A DNA stretch of 64,000 nt. Origin: Variovorax sp. dw_308. Its GTDB lineage: Bacteria; Pseudomonadota; Gammaproteobacteria; Burkholderiales; Burkholderiaceae_C. This document shows positions 60,361-64,000 of this stretch, one piece after another. The position numbers and the translations under genes were made by a program. Position 1 is the stretch's first letter. Each line of letters begins with the position of its first letter. The stretch lies in the NCBI RefSeq assembly GCF_019207085.1, contig NZ_JAATOM010000006.1:124001-188000 (forward strand), in the 5' to 3' direction. The notes under the pieces are model-generated. The model saw only the letters and a list, made by a program, of their open reading frames with translations, was not told the origin of the DNA and made no database searches.

Positions 60361-61878
60361 ATGCAAATCATCAAGGCTCCGATCGATCACTTCATCAACG
60401 GCCGCATGGTCGCCAACACCTCGGGCCGGACGCAGGACGTGACCAATCCCGCCACCGGCACGGTGACCGGGGCCGCGGGCCTGGCGAGCGCAGTCGAGGT
60501 CGACGCGGCCGTGGCGGCGGCCAAGGCGGCCTTTCCGGCCTGGGCCGACACGCCGCCGATCCGCCGCGCGCGCGTGCTGTTCAAGTTCCTCGAATTGCTG
60601 AACCTGCACAAGGACGAACTGGCCCACCTGATCACCGCCGAGCACGGCAAGGTCTTCACCGACGCACAGGGCGAAGTCACGCGCGGCATCGACATCGTGG
60701 AGTTCGCTTGCGGCATCCCGCAATTGCTGAAGGGAGATTTCACCGACCAGGTCTCGACCGGCATCGACAACTGGACGCTGCGCCAGCCGCTCGGCGTGGT
60801 GGCCGGCATCACGCCGTTCAACTTCCCGGTGATGGTGCCGATGTGGATGTTCCCGGTGGCCATTGCCGCTGGCAACTGCTTCATCCTCAAGCCGAGCCCC
60901 ACCGACCCGAGCCCCTCGCTGCGCATCGCCGAACTGCTCAAGGAAGCCGGCCTGCCGGATGGCGTCTTCAACGTCGTGCAAGGGGACAAGGTCGCTGTCG
61001 ATGCGCTGCTGGAACACCCCGACGTGAAGGCCATCAGCTTCGTCGGCTCGACGCCCATCGCCAACTACATCTACGAGACCGGCGCGCACCATGGCAAGCG
61101 CGTGCAGGCGCTGGGCGGCGCGAAGAACCACATGGTCGTGATGCCCGACGCCGACATCGACCAGGCCGTCGACGCGCTGATCGGCTCCGGCTACGGCTCG
61201 GCCGGCGAGCGCTGCATGGCGATCTCGGTGGCGGTGCTGGTCGGCGACGTGGCCGACCGCCTGCTGCCCAAGCTCGTAGAGCGCACGCAAACGTTGAAGG
61301 TGCTCGACGGCGAGAACCTCGCGGCCGAGATGGGCCCGATCGTGACCAAGGCGGCGCACGAGCGCATCACCGGCTACATCGGCGTGGGCGAGAAGGAAGG
61401 CGCCAAGCTGCTGGTCGACGGCCGCGGCTTCGATGCGAAGAAGGCCGGCGAAGGTTGCGACGACGGATTCTGGATGGGCGGCACGCTGTTCGACCATGTC
61501 ACGCCCGAGATGCGCATCTACAAGGAAGAGATCTTCGGCCCGGTGCTGGGCTGCGTACGCGTGCACGACCTGGCCGAAGCGGTGGACCTCATCAACGACC
61601 ACGAGTTCGGCAACGGCGTGAGTTGCTTCACCCGCGACGGCAACGTGGCGCGCGAGTTCAGCCGGCGCATCCAGGTCGGCATGGTCGGCATCAACGTGCC
61701 GATCCCGGTGCCGATGGCCTGGCACGGCTTCGGCGGCTGGAAGCGTTCGCTGTTCGGCGACATGCATGCCTATGGCGAGGAAGGCGTGCGCTTCTATACG
61801 AAGCAGAAGTCGGTCATGCAGCGCTGGCCGGAGAGCATCGGCAAGGGCGCGGAGTTCGTGATGCCGACGGCGAAGTGA
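60361..61878 (+). CDS. mmsA: CoA-acylating methylmalonate-semialdehyde dehydrogenase
   Basis: A 505-residue aldehyde dehydrogenase that turns methylmalonate or malonate semialdehyde into propionyl- or acetyl-CoA (valine, beta-alanine and inositol breakdown). The catalytic Cys is about 285 in [32 protein letters not shown] and FIxGxxV-like start (HFINGRMV) are typical of MmsA/IolA, which lack the usual general-base Glu. It is controlled by the divergent LysR. The ATG at 60361 fits family length. Confidence 0.94.
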   Translation: MQIIKAPIDHFINGRMVANTSGRTQDVTNPATGTVTGAAGLASAVEVDAAVAAAKAAFPAWADTPPIRRARVLFKFLELLNLHKDELAHLITAEHGKVFTDAQGEVTRGIDIVEFACGIPQLLKGDFTDQVSTGIDNWTLRQPLGVVAGITPFNFPVMVPMWMFPVAIAAGNCFILKPSPTDPSPSLRIAELLKEAGLPDGVFNVVQGDKVAVDALLEHPDVKAISFVGSTPIANYIYETGAHHGKRVQALGGAKNHMVVMPDADIDQAVDALIGSGYGSAGERCMAISVAVLVGDVADRLLPKLVERTQTLKVLDGENLAAEMGPIVTKAAHERITGYIGVGEKEGAKLLVDGRGFDAKKAGEGCDDGFWMGGTLFDHVTPEMRIYKEEIFGPVLGCVRVHDLAEAVDLINDHEFGNGVSCFTRDGNVAREFSRRIQVGMVGINVPIPVPMAWHGFGGWKRSLFGDMHAYGEEGVRFYTKQKSVMQRWPESIGKGAEFVMPTAK

Positions 61879-61886
61879 AGAGGTGC

Positions 61887-61908
61887 GGGTGTTACCATGG
61901 TGACACCC
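61887..61908. promoter_or_regulatory. Palindromic operator of the toxin-antitoxin pair
   Basis: A 22-bp palindrome with 10 of 11 base pairs matched (GGGTGTTACCA and its mirror TGGTGACACCC). It ends 12 bases before the antitoxin ATG, as expected for an autorepressor site bound by a ribbon-helix-helix antitoxin. An AAAGGA ribosome-binding site follows at 61909. Confidence 0.75.
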
Positions 61909-61920
61909 AAAGGATTCGAC

Positions 61921-62250
61921 ATGGCCACCACTTCGCTCAAGCTCCCCGAGGAACTGAAGACGCGCATCCAGTCGCTGGCGTCCCACCACGGGTTTTCGTC
62001 ACATGCCTTCATGGTCAGCGCGCTTGAACGCGCCGTCGAGCAGGCGGAAGCGCGACGTTCATTCATTGAAGCCGCCGGAGCATCGCTGGAGGATGTCCGC
62101 AATGGCGGCCCGGTGTATGCGGCCGAAGACGTCCACCAATGGGTGAAAGCTCGCGTCGCGGCGCACACCACCGGCGAAAAGGTGCCTGAACCCACGCCCA
62201 TTCGCGGGCGCGGTTCCAAGCCGGCCGCGAAGAAGGTCGGACGCGGGTGA
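61921..62250 (+). CDS. Ribbon-helix-helix antitoxin, ParD/CopG-like
   Basis: A 109-residue protein. Residues 1-50 (ATTSLKLPEELKTRIQSLASHHGFSSHAFMVSALE) are a ribbon-helix-helix DNA-binding domain; the rest is a flexible, Lys/Ala/Pro-rich tail that would wrap the toxin. The ATG at 61921 follows AAAGGA by six bases and is preferred to an ATG at 61897 inside the operator. It overlaps the toxin gene in a GTGA junction. Confidence 0.85.
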   Translation: MATTSLKLPEELKTRIQSLASHHGFSSHAFMVSALERAVEQAEARRSFIEAAGASLEDVRNGGPVYAAEDVHQWVKARVAAHTTGEKVPEPTPIRGRGSKPAAKKVGRG

Positions 62251-62549
62251 CACGTATTGCCTATTCGTCCGACGCTCGCGCCGATGTGGTCCGCCTGGTC
62301 GACTTCCTGGCCGAAACCGAGCCGGAAACAGCGCGCGCTACCGCCGACTTGATCAGCGAGGCTGTGCAGATCCTCCCGCGGCATCCGGAGATCGGGCGAC
62401 GCGTCGGCAAGGAGCTTTGCGAGTTGGTGATCTCGCGCGGCCGCTCTGGCTACCTCGCCCTCTACCACTTCGATGTGCGCGCAGACGAAGCGCTCATCCT
62501 CGCCATCCGGCACCAACGCGAATCCGGCTACCACCAGGAAGACCTGTGA
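62247..62549 (+). CDS. RelE/ParE-family toxin
   Basis: A 100-residue protein with the RelE/ParE fold: RIAYSSDARADVVRLVDFLAE start, GRRVGKELCELVISRGRSGYLALYHFDVRADEALILAIRHQRE with the terminal IRHxRE motif of ParE toxins (read in parts). ParE poisons gyrase and RelE cleaves mRNA; the RHH partner favours ParE. The GTG start overlaps the antitoxin stop by four bases, and its own stop overlaps the next gene start the same way. Confidence 0.87.
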   Translation: MTRIAYSSDARADVVRLVDFLAETEPETARATADLISEAVQILPRHPEIGRRVGKELCELVISRGRSGYLALYHFDVRADEALILAIRHQRESGYHQEDL

Positions 62550-64000
62550 CCGACACCACTTTCGACTACATCGTCATCGGCGGCGGCACCGCCGGCGCGC
62601 TGCTGTGCAACCGCCTCACGCAGCAAAAGCAGAAGCGCACCCTGCTGATCGAGGCCGGCCGCAAGGACGACTACCACTGGATCCACATCCCGGTCGGCTA
62701 CCTCTACTGCATCGGCAACCCGCGCACCGACTGGCTCTACAACACCGAGCCGGACGCCGGCCTCAACGGGCGCAGCCTGCGCTATCCGCGCGGCAAGACG
62801 CTGGGCGGCTGCTCCAGCATCAACGGGATGATCTACATGCGCGGCCAGGCGCGTGACTACGACCAGTGGGCCGCACTCACGGGCGACGACGAATGGCGCT
62901 GGGACAAGGTGCTCCCGGCCTTCAAGAAGCACGAGGACTATTACCTCGGCGCCGACGACCTGCATGGCACCGGCGGCGAGTGGCGCGTGGAGAAACAACG
63001 CCTGCGCTGGGACATCCTCGACGCCTTCGCGGAAGCCGCCGTGCAGGCCGGCGTCCCGCATTCCACCGACTTCAACCGCGGCACCAACGAAGGCGTCGGC
63101 TACTTCCAGGTCAACCAGAAGAACGGCTGGCGCTGGAACACGGCCAAGGCCTTCCTGCGGCCGGCCTGCTACGGCCGGCCGAACTTCGAGATGTGGGTCA
63201 ATGCCCACGTCACGAAGCTGATCGTCGAGACGCAGCCCGACGGCAGCCAGCGCTGCACCGGGGTGGAGGTGTGGGACGGGCACCAGATGGTCACGGCGCA
63301 TGCGACGCAGGAGGTGATCCTGTCCGGCGGCAGCATCGGCTCGCCGCAGATCCTGCAGCTTTCGGGCATCGGTCCGGCGGAACTGCTGCGGCAGCACGAC
63401 ATTCCGGTGGTGGCCGAACTACCCGGCGTGGGCGCCAACCTGCAGGACCATCTGCAGATCCGGGCGGTGTTCAAGATCGACGGCGCGCCGACGCTCAACG
63501 TGCTCGCCTCCTCGATGCTCGGCAAGGCGAAGATCGGCCTCGAATACCTCATGAAGCGCAGCGGCCCGATGAGCATGGCGCCATCGCAGCTCGGCGCCTT
63601 CACGCGAAGCTCGCCCGCGTACGAATGGCCGAACCTGGAGTACCACGTGCAGCCGCTGTCGCTCGACGCCTTCGGTGAGCCTCTGCACGCGTTCCCCGCG
63701 TTCACCGCCAGCGTGTGCAACCTCAACCCGACGAGCCGAGGCACCGTGCGCATCAAGACCCCGCGCTGGCAGGACGCGCCGGCCATCGCGCCCAACTACC
63801 TGAGCACCGAGGAAGACCGCAAGGTCGCCGCCGATTCGCTGCGCGTCACGCGCAACATCGTGGCGCAGCCGGCGCTGGCACGGTACAAGCCGCAGGAATG
63901 GAAGCCCGGCGTCCAGTACCAGAGCGACGATGAGCTGGCCCGGCTCGCGGGCGACATCGCCACCACGATCTTCCACCCGGTTGGCACCACCAGGATGGGT
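62546..64000 (+). CDS. GMC oxidoreductase (choline dehydrogenase-like), 3' end beyond window
   Basis: At least 485 residues; the window ends before the stop. The FAD-binding start FDYIVIGGGTAGALLCNRL, the GMC signature GGCSSINGMIYMRGQARDYDQW near 90-113 (shown in parts), and the GSIGSPQILQLSGIGP signature are clear. The last residues HPVGTTRMG hold the conserved active-site His. It oxidises an alcohol with FAD, substrate unknown. The GTG start overlaps the toxin stop (GTGA at 62546), so translation is coupled to a toxin-antitoxin pair, which is odd for a metabolic enzyme. Confidence 0.92.
   Translation, partial: MTDTTFDYIVIGGGTAGALLCNRLTQQKQKRTLLIEAGRKDDYHWIHIPVGYLYCIGNPRTDWLYNTEPDAGLNGRSLRYPRGKTLGGCSSINGMIYMRGQARDYDQWAALTGDDEWRWDKVLPAFKKHEDYYLGADDLHGTGGEWRVEKQRLRWDILDAFAEAAVQAGVPHSTDFNRGTNEGVGYFQVNQKNGWRWNTAKAFLRPACYGRPNFEMWVNAHVTKLIVETQPDGSQRCTGVEVWDGHQMVTAHATQEVILSGGSIGSPQILQLSGIGPAELLRQHDIPVVAELPGVGANLQDHLQIRAVFKIDGAPTLNVLASSMLGKAKIGLEYLMKRSGPMSMAPSQLGAFTRSSPAYEWPNLEYHVQPLSLDAFGEPLHAFPAFTASVCNLNPTSRGTVRIKTPRWQDAPAIAPNYLSTEEDRKVAADSLRVTRNIVAQPALARYKPQEWKPGVQYQSDDELARLAGDIATTIFHPVGTTRMG

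Overview
The window is GC-rich, densely coded bacterial chromosome. Gene content points to a betaproteobacterium of the order Burkholderiales, most likely family Comamonadaceae and near Variovorax. The clues are the rpsL-rpsG-fusA-tuf-rpsJ order, an EIIA-Man/HPr/EI phosphotransferase set without a sugar permease, a Bug-type solute receptor, a pair of small AETYxGVQAP exported proteins, and an Asp-rich HemB. The genus is inference. I found no rRNA, tRNA, CRISPR array, insertion sequence or origin.

Layout. 0-11 kb: zwf; then a minus-strand catabolic cluster (Bug receptor, self-sufficient CYP116B-type P450, alpha/beta hydrolase) with a divergent IclR regulator; then a CurA-type reductase with a MoxR/vWA (CbbQ/CbbO or NorQ/NorD-like) chaperone pair; then a hemolysin III family membrane protein. 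11.3-20 kb: one 2875-residue surface protein (LEPR motif, DUF4347, propeller-like region, 17 tandem Ig/cadherin-like repeats). 20-23 kb: envelope-stress-like operon (Spy/CpxP-like, DUF4260, response regulator, histidine kinase). 23-26 kb: EIIA-Man, HPr and EI. 26-30 kb: lipoprotein, TlpA-like thioredoxin, cytochrome c', cytochrome b561, acetyltransferase, peroxiredoxin.

30-42.5 kb: translation genes, all on the minus strand, rpsL to rpsQ. The S10 cluster is split: rpsJ ends in a strong terminator, a lipoprotein metalloprotease gene and a small exported protein gene follow, and rplC restarts from its own TATAAT promoter. 42.5-49 kb: PBP5-type DacC, hydrolase, 2Fe-2S thioredoxin-like ferredoxin, VanZ-like protein, HemJ-like protein, divergent hemB, and CorA. 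A candidate small RNA with an anti-Shine-Dalgarno loop lies between hemJ and hemB. 49-54 kb: small exported paralogues, LysR, dienelactone hydrolase, HCCA isomerase, SDR, MarC, small lipoprotein. 54.5-59.2 kb: Mla/Pqi-type lipid transport operon followed by a phosphoesterase and a HAD hydrolase. 59.2-64 kb: LysR with a clear operator in front of mmsA, an RHH/RelE toxin-antitoxin pair with a palindromic operator, and a GMC oxidoreductase cut by the window end.

Two themes stand out. Long palindromic elements sit between convergent genes, with two related copies at 27.2 and 48.8 kb. Translationally coupled starts of the ATGA or GTGA type recur in almost every operon. The strongest candidates for something new are the hemB-adjacent small RNA, the metalloprotease pair inside the S10 cluster, and the giant protein, which has no visible secretion signal at its C-terminus.
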